From Aphelocoma coerulescens (lineage: Eukaryota > Chordata > Aves > Passeriformes > Corvidae), in the NCBI RefSeq assembly GCF_041296385.1, contig NW_027183949.1, forward strand, positions 1,834,501 to 1,898,500: DNA of 64,000 nucleotides. Reading direction: 5' to 3'. The position numbers and the translations under genes were made by a program. Positions within the stretch are counted from its first letter, which is position 1. Every line of letters starts with the position of its first letter. Below the pieces are notes generated by a model. The model was not told where the DNA came from. It did no database searches and saw only the letters and a list, made by a program, of their open reading frames with translations. Shown here in pieces: positions 19,967 to 29,805 of this stretch.

Positions 19967-22900
19967 AGGTAGAGGTCAGGGAAAACCGCGTTTTTTGGAC
20001 TGTGTGGATTCGTTGGCCTGGTACATCAGAACCACAAAAATATGATGCCTTGGTTGACACTGGTGCGCAGTGTACAATAATTCCATCGCAGCATGTGGGG
20101 CTAGAATCTGTTTCTATTTCTGGTGTAACAGGTGGATCACAAAATTTAACCTTGGTGGAAGCTGAGGTGAGCCTGACTGGAACTGAGTGGAAGAAACATC
20201 TCATTGTGACTGGCCCAGAGGCCCCGTGCATTTTGGGCATAGATTTCCTCCGGAACGGGTATTTTAGAGACCCAAAGGGACTCAAGTGGGCTTTTGGAAT
20301 AGCTGCTGTGGAGACAGAGGGCATTAAGCAATTGAACACTTTGCCTGGGTTATCAGAGAACCCGTCTGCAGTCGGCCTTCTGAAGGTGGAAGAACAAAGA
20401 GTACCAATTGCTACCTCGACAGTGCATCGCCGACAGTACCGGACAACTCGAGATGCTGTGATTCCCATCCACAAGATGATCCGTGAGCTGGAGAGCCAAG
20501 GGGTGGTCAGCAAGACCCACTCGCCCTTCAATAGTCCCATTTGGCCTGTGCGCAAATCTGAAGGAGAATGGAGATTGACTGTGGACTATCGTGCCTTAAA
20601 TGAAGTGACTCCACCACTGAGTGCTGCTGTGCCGGACATGTTGGAGCTCCAGTATGAGCTAGAGTCCAAAGCAGCGAAGTGGTATGCCACCATTGACATT
20701 GCCAATGCATTTTTCTCCATTCCTCTGGCAGCAGAGTGCAGGCCTCAGTTTGCCTTCACCTGGAGGGGTGTGCAATACACCTGGAACCGACTGCCCCAGG
20801 GGTGGAAGCACAGCCCCACCATCTGCCATGGGCTGATCCAGATTGCACTAGAAAAGGGTGAGGCTCCAGAACATCTGCAGTACATTGACGACATCATTGT
20901 GTGGGGGAACACTGCAGCAGAAGTTTTTGAGAAAGGAGAGAAAGTTATCCAGATTCTCCTGGAAGCTGGTTTCGCCATCAAGAAGAGCAAAGTCAAGGGA
21001 CCTGCCCGAGAGATCCAGTTCCTGGGAGTAAAGTGGCAAGATGGACGGCGTCAGATTCCCGCTGAGGTCATCAATAAGATCACTGCAATGTCTCCACCAA
21101 CCAACAAGAAGGAAACACAAGCTTTCCTAGGCGCCATAGGTTTCTGGAGGATGCACATTCCTGAGTACAGCCAGATTGTGAGTCCTCTCTACCTGGTTAC
21201 CCGCAAGAAGAACGATTTCCATTGGGGCCCCGAACAGCAACAAGCCTTTGCCCAGATCAAGCAGGAAATCGCTCATGCAGTAGCCCTTGGCCCAGTCAGG
21301 ACAGGACCCGAAGTGAAGAACGTGCTCTACTCTGCAGCCGGGAACAATGGCCTGTCTTGGAGCCTCTGGCAGAAGGTGTCTGGTGAGACTCGAGGTCGAC
21401 CACTGGGATTCTGGAGCCGGAGCTACAGAGGATCTGAAGCCAACTACACCCCAACAGAGAAGGAAATCTTGGCGGCCTATGAAGGAATCCAAGCCGCCTC
21501 AGAGGTAATTGGCACTGAGGCACAACTCCTCCTGGCACCCCGACTACCGGTGCTGGGATGGATGTTCAAAGCAGAGGTTCCCTCTACCCACCACGCCACC
21601 AATGCCACATGGAGCAAATGGATTGCTCTCATCACACAGCGCGCCCGTATTGGAAAACTGAATCGCCCTGGGATTTTGGAAATAATCACAAACTGGCCAG
21701 AAGGTGAAAACTTTGGTCTCGCTGATGAAGAAGAACAAGTGACACGTGCTGAAGAAGCTCCACCATACAACCAACTGCCATCAGAAGACACACGCTACGC
21801 TCTTTTCACCGACGGTTCTTGTCGCATCGTAGGGATGAAACGAAAGTGGAAAGCAGCCGTATGGAGTCCCACACGACGGGTTGCAGAAGCTACTGAAGGA
21901 GAAGGTGGATCAAGCCAACTCGCTGAACTCAAAGCTGTTCAACTAGCCCTGGACATTGCTGAAAGAGAGAAGTGGCCAAAGCTCTACCTCTACACCGATT
22001 CATGGATGGTAGCCAATGCTCTGTGGGGGTGGCTAGAAAAGTGGAAAAAAGCTAATTGGCAGCGTAGGGGAAAACCAATCTGGGCTGCTGAAGAGTGGAA
22101 AGACATCGCTGCCCGAGTAAGAAAGCTGGTTGTGAAAGTCCGCCATGTAGATGCCCATGTCCCCAAGAGTAGGGCTAATGAAGAACACCAAAACAACAAG
22201 CAGGTAGATCAGGCTGCAAAGATAGAAGTGTCACAGGTAGATTTGGACTGGAAACACAAGGGAGAGTTGTTCCTAGCTCGATGGGCTCATGATGCCTCAG
22301 GCCATCAGGGCAGAGATGCCACCTATAAGTGGGCACGAGACCGAGGGGTGGATCTAACCATGGACAGTATCTCCCAGGTGATCCATGACTGTGAGACATG
22401 CGCTGCGATCAAGCAGGCCAAGCGGGTGAAGCCCCTGTGGTATGGTGGGCGGTGGTCCAAATACAAGTATGGGGAGGCCTGGCAGATTGATTACATCACA
22501 CTGCCTCAAACACGCCAAGGCAAGCGCCATGTGCTCACAATGGTAGAAGCCACCACTGGATGGTTGGAGACCTACCCTGTGCCTCACGCTACGGCCCGGA
22601 ACACCATCCTGGGCCTCGAAAAGCAAGTCCTTTGGAGGCATGGTACCCCTGAGAGAATTGAATCTGACAATGGGACTCATTTTAAGAACAGCCTTATTAA
22701 CACCTGGGCTAGAGAACATGGCATTGAGTGGGTGTACCACATCCCTTACCATGCACCAGCTGCAGGCAAAGTGGAACGGTGCAATGGATTGTTGAAAACC
22801 ACTTTGAAGGCACTAGGTGGGGGAACTTTCAAAAATTGGGAACAGCATCTAGCAAAGGCCACCTGGTTAGTTAACACCCGAGGTTCCACCAATAGAGCTG

Positions 22901-23124
22901 GTCCAGCCCAATCTGAATCCCTGCATACAACAGATGGAGATAAGGTCCCAGTAGTGCATGTCAGAGGTCTGTTAGGAAAGCCTGTGTGGATAAATTCTGC
23001 CTCGAGTACAGACAAACCCATCCGTGGGGTTGTCTTTGCCCAGGGACCTGGTTGCACATGGTGGGTAATGCAGAAAGACGGAACAACACGTTGTGTACCA
23101 CAGGGAGATCTGATTGTTGTGTGA
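19948..23124 (+). CDS. pol: ERVL pro-pol (protease, RT, RNase H, integrase)
   Basis: Open from the codon after the gag amber stop to TGA at 23122-23124, in the gag frame, with no ATG near its start; a separate start is therefore unlikely. Domains in order: aspartic protease with DTG at 20056-20064; reverse transcriptase with WRLTVDYRALNEV and the catalytic YIDD at 20881-20892; RNase H with FTDGS near 21804-21818, a downstream YTDSW and HVDAH; and integrase with an HHCC finger (AHDASGH, then CETC at 22390-22401) and D,D-35-E (22489-22491, 22666-22668, 22774-22776). All catalytic residues are present and the frame is unbroken, so the enzyme set may still work. No dUTPase and no env follow. Only about 160 bp separate the stop from the 3' LTR. 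Confidence 0.92.
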   Translation, partial: RGPASSQVEVRENRVFWTVWIRWPGTSEPQKYDALVDTGAQCTIIPSQHVGLESVSISGVTGGSQNLTLVEAEVSLTGTEWKKHLIVTGPEAPCILGIDFLRNGYFRDPKGLKWAFGIAAVETEGIKQLNTLPGLSENPSAVGLLKVEEQRVPIATSTVHRRQYRTTRDAVIPIHKMIRELESQGVVSKTHSPFNSPIWPVRKSEGEWRLTVDYRALNEVTPPLSAAVPDMLELQYELESKAAKWYATIDIANAFFSIPLAAECRPQFAFTWRGVQYTWNRLPQGWKHSPTICHGLIQIALEKGEAPEHLQYIDDIIVWGNTAAEVFEKGEKVIQILLEAGFAIKKSKVKGPAREIQFLGVKWQDGRRQIPAEVINKITAMSPPTNKKETQAFLGAIGFWRMHIPEYSQIVSPLYLVTRKKNDFHWGPEQQQAFAQIKQEIAHAVALGPVRTGPEVKNVLYSAAGNNGLSWSLWQKVSGETRGRPLGFWSRSYRGSEANYTPTEKEILAAYEGIQAASEVIGTEAQLLLAPRLPVLGWMFKAEVPSTHHATNATWSKWIALITQRARIGKLNRPGILEIITNWPEGENFGLADEEEQVTRAEEAPPYNQLPSEDTRYALFTDGSCRIVGMKRKWKAAVWSPTRRVAEATEGEGGSSQLAELKAVQLALDIAEREKWPKLYLYTDSWMVANALWGWLEKWKKANWQRRGKPIWAAEEWKDIAARVRKLVVKVRHVDAHVPKSRANEEHQNNKQVDQAAKIEVSQVDLDWKHKGELFLARWAHDASGHQGRDATYKWARDRGVDLTMDSISQVIHDCETCAAIKQAKRVKPLWYGGRWSKYKYGEAWQIDYITLPQTRQGKRHVLTMVEATTGWLETYPVPHATARNTILGLEKQVLWRHGTPERIESDNGTHFKNSLINTWAREHGIEWVYHIPYHAPAAGKVERCNGLLKTTLKALGGGTFKNWEQHLAKATWLVNTRGSTNRAGPAQSESLHTTDGDKVPVVHVRGLLGKPVWINSASSTDKPIRGVVFAQGPGCTWWVMQKDGTTRCVPQGDLIVV

Positions 23125-23272
23125 AAACCACCTGTAGTGTGAAATGCTTGTATACCCCTGCTTGCTGATTGTCACTGTCACTGTTTGTATATAGTTGTGT
23201 ATATATATATATATAAATGTGTGTGCAGAATTAAAATATCTTAGTTTGGACATTGAGCCACCAATATGGGAT
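23125..23272 (+). other. Short ERVL 3' leader with TA repeat; no env
   Basis: Between pol and the polypurine tract lie about 150 bp with an alternating TA run at 23200-23215. There is no room for env, so the element is env-less by structure, not by a visible deletion scar. Confidence 0.8.
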
Positions 23273-23283
23273 AAGGGGTGGAA
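23273..23283 (+). other. ERVL polypurine tract
   Basis: AAGGGGTGGAA directly precedes the TG of the 3' LTR. It would prime plus-strand synthesis. One T interrupts the purine run. Confidence 0.75.
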
Positions 23284-23920
23284 TGTCTTGGGGTGACCTT
23301 ATGATGTGTATCCCATATCGCTGCCTATGCCCAGAAATTAATTTCTGTGTCTTTCTATGCCTCTAAACTGAGCAAAACTTTTTCAGGGCAGTTTGCAGTT
23401 TGTTCAAGGTCACACAGAGATAGCAGGTTGGTTTTTTTTTCCCAGCTGCGGCAGGGGAGCGAGGAAGCACCCAGCTTGCTTTCTTTTTTTTCCAGTCAGC
23501 TTTTGGCCAGTTTTTTTTTTTCAGCTTCTTGTTCTCTGGAGAGAGAGACTGAGAGTTTGGACTTTGTTTTTCCTTCTCTGGAATTCCGGATTTTCTCCCT
23601 TTTCTACTGGACTGCTTTTCAACCTCAGAGCACATCGGGAGGACTTTCCACCGGGCACAGAGGGCCTGGCCCTGGCCCAAGCCCCAGCGCCGAGGAGACC
23701 AAAGGGAGGACTCTTAACACTTTCCCAGGTTTTTCCTCCACAGTGAAACATTTTATTATTTAGCCTTATTTTCCTTTTCCCGTGTGTTTGGTAAATAAAT
23801 AGTTTTATCTCCTTCACTTTCCTTCGAGGAAAATTTATTTTTTCCCGAACCTGGGGGGGGGAAGGGGTAGTTGTGCCTTCTCTCAGAGGATATATTTCTA
23901 AATTTGGCCAAACTGGAACA
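23284..23920 (+). repeat. ERVL 3' LTR (637 bp)
   Basis: Same length and ends as the 5' LTR, with the poly(A) signal AATAAA at 23794-23799. Confidence 0.97.
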
Positions 23921-23925
23921 CAGGG
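23921..23925. repeat. Target-site duplication CAGGG (right)
   Basis: Second copy of the 5-bp duplication; receptor sequence resumes here with GCAGTGCCCTGGG from 23925. Confidence 0.95.
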
Positions 23926-24376
23926 CAGTGCCCTGGGCCAGTTCTTGGGTGAAATCCCACACATCCTCAAGCTCTCCTGCTCACACTGCCACCTCAGGGA
24001 ACTCGGGCTTGTTGTGTTTTCCATCTGTTTAACTTTTGGTTCATTTGTGTTCCTTCTTTTCTCCTATGTGCAGATCTTCAGGGCTGTGCTGAGGATCCCC
24101 TCTGAGCAGGGATGGCACAAAACCTTTTGCACGTGCCTCCCTCACCTGGCCATGGTCTCCCTGTTCCTCAGCACTGGCTTTGTTGCCTGCTTGAAGCCCC
24201 CCTCCAGGTCCTCCCCATCCGTGGACCTGGCACTGCCAGTTCTGTACTCAGTGCTGCCTCCAGCCCTGAAGTCCCTCATCTACAGCCTGAGGAACCAGGA
24301 GCTCAAGGATGCCCTGAGGAAAATGATGACTGGATGCTTTCCAGAAGCAAAAACCTGCCTGTTTTCAGCTCCATAG

Positions 24377-26029
24377 GCTAAAGTGTAATCATTAGAGGCC
24401 CAGCCTGCCTTCTCAGGTTGTTTTGGTGGTGGTGCTTTGGGGGCTTTTTTTCTTTTCCTATGTTAATGTTGTACCCAAAAGATTTTGTTATGCATCTTAT
24501 TCCCTGTTTACAGGCTGAATGGGACTGTTGACAGGGACTGTGTCAATGAGGAGTCTGCTCTGTGTGTATTCACATGAAAGAAAGGACCCATCAGCAAGGT
24601 CTTTGTTCAAGATCCTTTGGTTGAGTCCATCCCTGAAGCTGGAGGGCAGGACCAGTTTTGCAGGCGTGGGGCAGGCAAGAGTCCCAGCAGAGCAGCACAG
24701 CCAGGGAGCAGCAGAGCTTGGTCTTTTCAGAGCTCCTCTCTTATTACTTCCACTCTCTCCTTTGGAGCTGCTGTGATGGTGTAAGGCCAACAGCTCTGTG
24801 TGGGTGGTGCGAGTCCTGCTGCGTGTCACAGGCAGGGACAGGCCATGGGCACAGCTGGGACACAGCTGGGCTCCGCCACAGCAGTTCCATCAGCAAAGGG
24901 CATCTCCTGAAGGCACTGCAGGAAGGCTTTGCTCTCCCTGCACAGTCACTGTCAGGAAGAGGCCCAAGGAAGAGACTCTAAAGAGGCTGCCTGTGTTCCT
25001 TGTTCTCCCAGGGCTCAGTGGGATGAGATCAGGGTCCCAGTGTGGCCTTCAAGAGACTCAGGTGTGGTTCAGGTTTTGCTTGGTGGTGGCCAGTGCCCAC
25101 CAGATGGTGAATGGTCTGTGATGAACCTTCCTGGGGCTCTGCAGCTTGTGCCAGGCCTGATGGCAGGGGAATGTTCTTCTGGAGGGACTTGGGAGCTGCC
25201 AGGAGAACGCAGGGGACCTGCAGGGACAGTGTGTGCCAGGGATCAGCCGTGAGTGGAGCTCCCTGGGCACAGGCCTGTCCAGGGTGGGCTCACCCAGAGA
25301 TAAAGGACTGAATGTTTCCTGTGAGCCATGAGAGCTCTGCAGCCCCAGGGGACACAGCAGGTACAGGGAAAGGAGTCTGGGCAGTGACTCGTCTGACCCT
25401 CTGGGAACTTGCAGAGGAGGATCCAGGGCAGCCCCAGCCCATGCGCCAGCCCTGGAACAAGGCAGGCACCTCGGAGCACCCTCCATGGCCACAGCAGAGC
25501 CTGTGTGGGAGGGGGTCCGTGCAGGGAGCACCATCAGCTGCAGAGCTCTGTCTCCCAGCTTGAGCAGCACAGCCCAGCAGAGGCAGCCCATGGCCCCGGG
25601 CAGCACAGCCGCCATGCTCTGCAGAGCAGCACCCCCAGCTCGGGGGCTGTGGGCAGCAGGGCAGAGGCTACAGCAAGGGCTGCTCAGGCCAGCACAGACG
25701 TGTTCCCCTGGGAAAGGCTCTGTGGGGAGCTGGGATGGGCCAGGAGAAGAGCAGCAGCTCGTGTGTGTGCAGAGGAGCCCTGGCAAGAGGCTGCCCTGTC
25801 CCTGGGATAGCAGCAGGAGCAGCCTGAGGAGCCCCAGAGCCAACTCTCTGCTGCTGTGCTGGGCAGCGGGGCCCTGGGGCTGCAGGAGCTGCCCGAGCTG
25901 AGGATCTCCTGAGCATTCCAGACACAGAGTCACTGTCCCGCACCTCCAGTGCCTCCAGTTCCTGCTGCAGGGCCAGACAGGACTGGGCTTCTTTGCAGGG
26001 CTGGGGCCGGGGCAGGGAGAGGAAAACAA
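24377..26029. other. No gene recognised downstream of the olfactory receptor
   Basis: GC-rich sequence with several long but domain-free frames on both strands, including one of about 400 codons on the minus strand. None shows a known family or splice logic. A receptor 3' UTR may occupy the first part. Confidence 0.5.
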
Positions 26030-26212
26030 TGGACCCTTGATTATAAGACTCCCCTCCGTGTCACAATGCTCTCCATGGTTCCACGAGGCCTTGCAGTGCC
26101 ACGCTGGCCCCTTGGTTCCTTTGGGCCCCACGCTGTCACTGTGGTGCCCTTGGTTACACGAGGCCCCACGGTGTCGCAAGGCACCTTTGGTTCTCCGAGG
26201 GCCCTCAGCGTC
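26030..26212. repeat. Inverted monomers of the 37-bp satellite (copy 1)
   Basis: About five units whose reverse complement matches the satellite at 11800-12665 (for example CCTTGGTT and CACGAGGCC, the complements of AACCAAGG and GGCCTCGTG). The block ends exactly where the old LTR A begins. Confidence 0.8.
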
Positions 26213-26813
26213 TGTTTTGCCAGTGGGCAGGGTCAGCCCCAAAGACACAGACACCAAGTTCAGGAATAGTGTAAGTTATTAGAATGCAAAACTGCAAAGA
26301 ATCACAAAAGGAGAAGCCCAGCAAAGCACCCAATCATCACTACCAAAGATTGCGTACAGTAATCAAGAAAGAGACAGCACCGGTTACCCTCAGGCCTTGC
26401 CATCATCCACATCCTCACATCAGCTGGGGGAAGCTGTCACAGCCAAGGACTGGAGAGCCATTCCCGCACCCTGGGAGTTCCTGCAGGTGCATCCACCTTT
26501 GCGGGCAACGAGGCTTCAACCTCGCTGTGAGAGGGCCCAGCTTTGACAGCGTTGAACAAACAAGCCGACATCACTGCTAGTGTGGGAACATCTGGTTTCA
26601 TTCTCCTCTTTGGTTTCTCCCAAAGCCTGGCCAGGGCTCAAGGAGGAACCGAGGGAGTTTGATCCTAAAGCCCCAAACAAGGCCAGATGGGGCCTCGTCC
26701 AGTTTCTAAATACAGAAAGGTCAATCCGTGTTTCACCAATGAACATAGAGCATATTGCTACTAATGCTTTGTTAATGAGCAGATACAAATAGAACATTTG
26801 GTTGGAAGGTTCA
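26213..26813 (-). repeat. Old ERV LTR A (3' LTR), copy 1
   Basis: Starts TGTTTTGCCAGTGGGCAGGG and ends GGAAGGTTCA. Long blocks match LTR B, such as AAGAATCACAAAAGGAGAAG and TCAGCTGGGGGAAGCTGTCA. Confidence 0.75.
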
Positions 26814-27726
26814 TCTAGATGTCAACTTTGCCTCAGAGCCTGTTGTTCAGGCCTCAGTCAGGGCCTGTTGTTCAGGCCTCACTACTTCAATCAGTCCTTT
26901 GACCTAGAGACGAACTGCAACCTTCATAACAATTCTTTTCATCCTACAATCTTAGATTTAAGTATTAGAAATTCTTTGTTGACAAGCCAAAATATCATAC
27001 GGGACGTGCTTTAAGGGTATCTTTTCACAATCTTCATAGGAACGCTTAACCCAGCCATGATTAAAGAGCTGTCCGTGAGTTTGATTCCATTTCCCTTTAT
27101 ACTGGCTGCAATTGAACAGTTTACAGTGTGGGTGCATACAACCTATTCCAGGAGACAACATCCATCCACAGACACTTTTCCCTACATATATTCCTCTTTA
27201 TCCGATTTAGGCAAGAAATGCCTTTTCTATGAAAAGGCAGCGGTCGGGGATCGCCACCCTCGGTCTAGAGCTCTGTTTTTATCGTGAACTGTGCTCAAGT
27301 TTCTAACCCACCATTTGGGTTGGGCCAGATGGGCCAGCCAAGGCCAGTCATCGGATCCTTCTGGACTTGCACGCACCCAGCAATTACTGAGGTTAAATGA
27401 GTTCCCTATCTCTGCTCCTGCTGTTAGAAATCTATTTTCCCAACCAGTGCTCCGATTACAAGGACAACATTAAATCAACAAGATCAACAATAGTTTCACT
27501 GTTAAGTGGTCCCTTTCTGTCTGCAGAAGTCACTCACTCAGTGGCACATCAGTCTTCACATCGAGCGCCGTGGATCAGAGCACTTTCCAAAGGGACCATT
27601 GGGGCAAACAGGGAGATTTGGTCTGGCAGGCTCTGCAAAACAATATCCTGTAACATCTCTTTGTTCTCTCACAGAACACTTGGCTGCAGGGACATGTGCC
27701 CATCTTTCTCACCCAGGTTTCAGGAT

Positions 27727-28230
27727 TCAAACAGTGTTGTCTTTGCCTACAGCTCTTACTTCAGCTGGCTCGGGCGGGCCATTTGGCCTCTGGACCCACA
27801 CTCTGGCTCCATGATCAGGACTGGTGGATCCAAACCCTTTATCTCCATGAACAGTAGTGATGTGAAGTGGATGTCCTTTTTTCACGGTTGTTTTAAAAAC
27901 TGGCAATATCAATAACTGTGCTACCCTGCCGTGGGGTTGAATAATCCAGTGTTGTTCACTATTGTTTAACAGAACTACTTTAATTTCTCCTTGATAATCT
28001 GCACCAACCACTCCTCCCACCATATGAACACTTGTCAAGGCCAAGCTTGAGTGGGCAGTTATCAAACCAAAGTGTCCCGGAGGAACCTGAATTCCTGTGC
28101 CGGTACTGATAACTCTCATTTGCTTCTGATTTTTCCTAATTAATTCTAATGCGTAAAGGTCCAGCCCTGCAGCCTCTGCGATGGCCCTGTCAGGGACCAT
28201 CACCCCCGGAACAATTTCCCAGGAAGTCAA
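27727..28230 (-). pseudogene. Retroviral dUTPase relic (copy 1)
   Basis: The minus strand reads [45 protein letters not shown] and GFGSTS: five dUTPase motifs in the right order, over 167 codons. Betaretroviruses carry dUTPase just before protease, and the tail (GARVWVQRP after GFGSTS) fits that junction. Motif 2 has His where Arg-Ser-Ser is usual, and motif 3 reads GVVGADYQG where GLIDSDYQG is usual, so the catalytic Asp is lost. The frame is open but flanked by stops, with no linked protease active site. Confidence 0.8.
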
Positions 28231-28417
28231 AGTGTCACTGTCCGTGGTTCTATTTGCAAATTGGGTGCAGCCATGCGCATCCAGGGGGTTTCCATTTCCC
28301 CAGTGGGCCCATTGTTAAGGATATGGAGCACATCTGGGAGGTGGGTTTTTCATTGCGACACATTCCCATCTCCTATATTTTTCAACTGCTCTTTTAACAA
28401 CCCCTTCATCTGTTCAA

Positions 28418-28669
28418 TCAGTTCTGCAGCTTGTGGATAGTCTGGGATATGAAAAACCCAGCAGTCTTACTCACTTTATTTTTCGCAGTAACAGACAAAG
28501 CATTCCACGTCCTAGCGTCAGCAAACCCTATAAAAACAGCCACTTTCATCCCTTCCTCCTTCATCTGTTGTATACAATCTCCCACAGTTTCCCAGCGATG
28601 CTGGGGTCCTGGCCAGTCCTTTTCTGTAGCGTATTTAGTCTTATATCCCTGAGCAGCCAAAGCTAACAA
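28418..28669 (-). pseudogene. Open gag-like fragment of the old ERV (copy 1)
   Basis: An 83-codon minus-strand frame (starts MLALAAQGYKTKY) upstream of the dUTPase relic, where gag would be. I do not recognise a specific Gag domain; the call rests on position. The identical frame is kept in copy 2. Confidence 0.35.
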
Positions 28670-29180
28670 ATGGGTATTTGGAGCATTATTTCACAATGTC
28701 ATTATATACATGTGAAAACATAAACATCGATTTTTATTATATTATATACATGTAGATCATTTTTTTGTTATTATTCTCATTGTTGTTATTATTATTATTT
28801 CCTTTGCTCAAACAAATCCAAACTCAAGATTAAAAACTTCTTCTGTCGCTCCATGTGGGAGCATTTCAACAACAATCGTTCCTTCTGTTGGTGCTGTTTC
28901 CGAGATGCTGTTAACAAAATTCACCCTCATCTTCCCAAACCCACAAGTTCTTTTCCTTTTTCCATATGCAATTTTGGGATGCATTTTAATACATCCAGTG
29001 CTTCAGCTTCTTTCAATTGACGTCCTCATTGCTCGCACGGAGCTCCGACCTCAGCCCACGCCACAGCCAGCAAACCCTAGGGAAGGTCTTCCCATGCGGG
29101 AATTTTGGATGGGACCGATTCCTTACACTTACATTTAAAAAGCAGCATTTTGTTGTGATCCAGCCAGACTATACCAAATT
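28670..29180. other. AT-rich leader region of the old ERV
   Basis: Contains TTATTATTATTATT-type sequence (28720-28800). No primer-binding site could be recognised next to LTR B. Confidence 0.5.
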
Positions 29181-29805
29181 TGTTTTACCAGTGGGCAGGG
29201 TCAGCACCAAAGACACAGACACCAACTCAAGGAATCAGCGTCATTTATTGTAGTTCAAAGCAGCAAAGAATCACAAAAGGAGAAGCTCAGCAATGCACCC
29301 AATCATCCCTACCAAAGATTGCCCGTAGTGATTAAGAAAGAGACAGCAGCAGTTACCCTCAGACTTTACCATCACCCAGAGCCACCCATCAGCTGGGGGA
29401 AGCTGTCACAGCCAAGGACTGGAGAGCCATTCCCGGACACTGGGAGTTCCTGCAGGTGCCTCCACCCACAGGTGAGGCTTCCAACCTCCCTGTGAGAGGG
29501 CCCACCTTTGATAGTGTTGAACTAACAAACCGACAGCACTTCTAGCGTGGGAACATCTGGTTTCATTCTCCCGTTTGTTTCTCCCAAAGCCTGGCCAGGG
29601 CTCAAGGAGGAAGCAAGGGAGTTGACTTGGACCATACAGCCCCAAACAAGGCCAGATGTCAGATTTCATGGCCTTGTCCAGCTTCCAAATACAGAAAGGT
29701 CAATCCATGTTTCACTAATGGGTGGATACATCTATCAGAGCGCTCATGACCGTGCGCATTTCATGAATGAGCAAGTTCAAAGATAACCTTTGCTTGGAAG
29801 CTTCT
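29181..29805 (-). repeat. Old ERV LTR B (5' LTR), spanning the copy 1/copy 2 junction
   Basis: Starts TGTTTTACCAGTGGGCAGGG. A minus-strand AATAAA lies at 29244-29249. The assigned start of copy 2 (29655) falls inside this LTR only because the window happens to begin there. Confidence 0.75.

Larger units (their letters stand above)
17274..23920 (+). mobile_element. Young ERVL-like provirus, env-less
   Basis: Complete provirus: 5' LTR 17274-17910, primer site, gag, pro-pol, polypurine tract, 3' LTR 23284-23920, flanked by CAGGG. Absent from copy 2, so it inserted after duplication. The integrase (HGIEW followed by a PYHAPAAGKVERCNGLLK-type stretch) resembles the ERVL class III group, as does the lack of env. 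There is no dUTPase at the C-terminus, unlike mammalian ERV-L. The primer site is instead of the Lys(1,2) type common in betaretroviruses. Class assignment is by motif memory; an ERVK-like alternative is possible. Confidence 0.93.
16536..24376 (+). pseudogene. Olfactory receptor, family 14 type, pseudogene split by ERV (copy 1)
   Basis: Single-exon receptor starting MSNSSSIS at 16536 and ending at 24376; the ERV occupies 17274-23920. Recognisable landmarks are SPMFFFLLTLALTDLGSIC (TM2), CYDRYVSLCKPLHYGTLLG (end of TM3, DRY kept), CTCLPHLAMVSLF (TM6) and IYSLRNQELKDAL (TM7 and tail), matching the bird-expanded OR14 group. Four defects besides the ERV: one extra T in TTTT at 16786-16789 shifts the frame; the TM1 GN motif is GS; the extracellular-loop Cys of FFCEIP is Gly (FLGEIP); and TM7 NPLIY is KSLIY. 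A pyrimidine microsatellite replaces the short hydrophobic start of TM3. The gene would be a G-protein-coupled odorant receptor of olfactory neurons, but this copy is dead. Confidence 0.88.
1..29654. repeat. Tandem segmental duplication, copy 1 (with ERV insertion)
   Basis: Base 1 aligns with 29655 and 52703, and the whole order of genes, satellites and ERV relics repeats. Copy 1 is 29654 bp; without the 6647-bp provirus and one 5-bp target duplicate it is 23002 bp, matching copy 2 (23048 bp). The small difference comes from repeat-length changes in the 190-bp satellite, the GGGGCC tract and the receptor microsatellite. The window starts inside the unit, so the true duplication breakpoint cannot be seen. 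Confidence 0.97.
26213..29805 (-). mobile_element. Old betaretrovirus-like ERV relic, copy 1
   Basis: Two clearly related but diverged direct repeats (26213-26813 and 29181-29805) flank a rotted interior. The dUTPase relic is on the minus strand, so the element is minus-oriented with its 5' LTR on the right. Only gag/pro pieces and a short Cys-rich reading at 26958-27161, placed where env would be, survive. Pol appears deleted. The heavy LTR divergence makes it far older than the ERVL. Confidence 0.75.

Noticed and set aside
20002..20004. A separate pol start at 20002
   Set aside because: The codon is GTG and the frame is continuous back to the gag amber stop, so readthrough is the better explanation.
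25058..26257. 399-codon minus-strand frame downstream of the receptor
   Set aside because: No recognised domain, includes inverted satellite monomers, and is shortened in copy 2.
26958..27161. Firm env call for the Cys-rich minus-strand frame
   Set aside because: Only 67 codons, with no transmembrane-subunit signature; position alone is suggestive.
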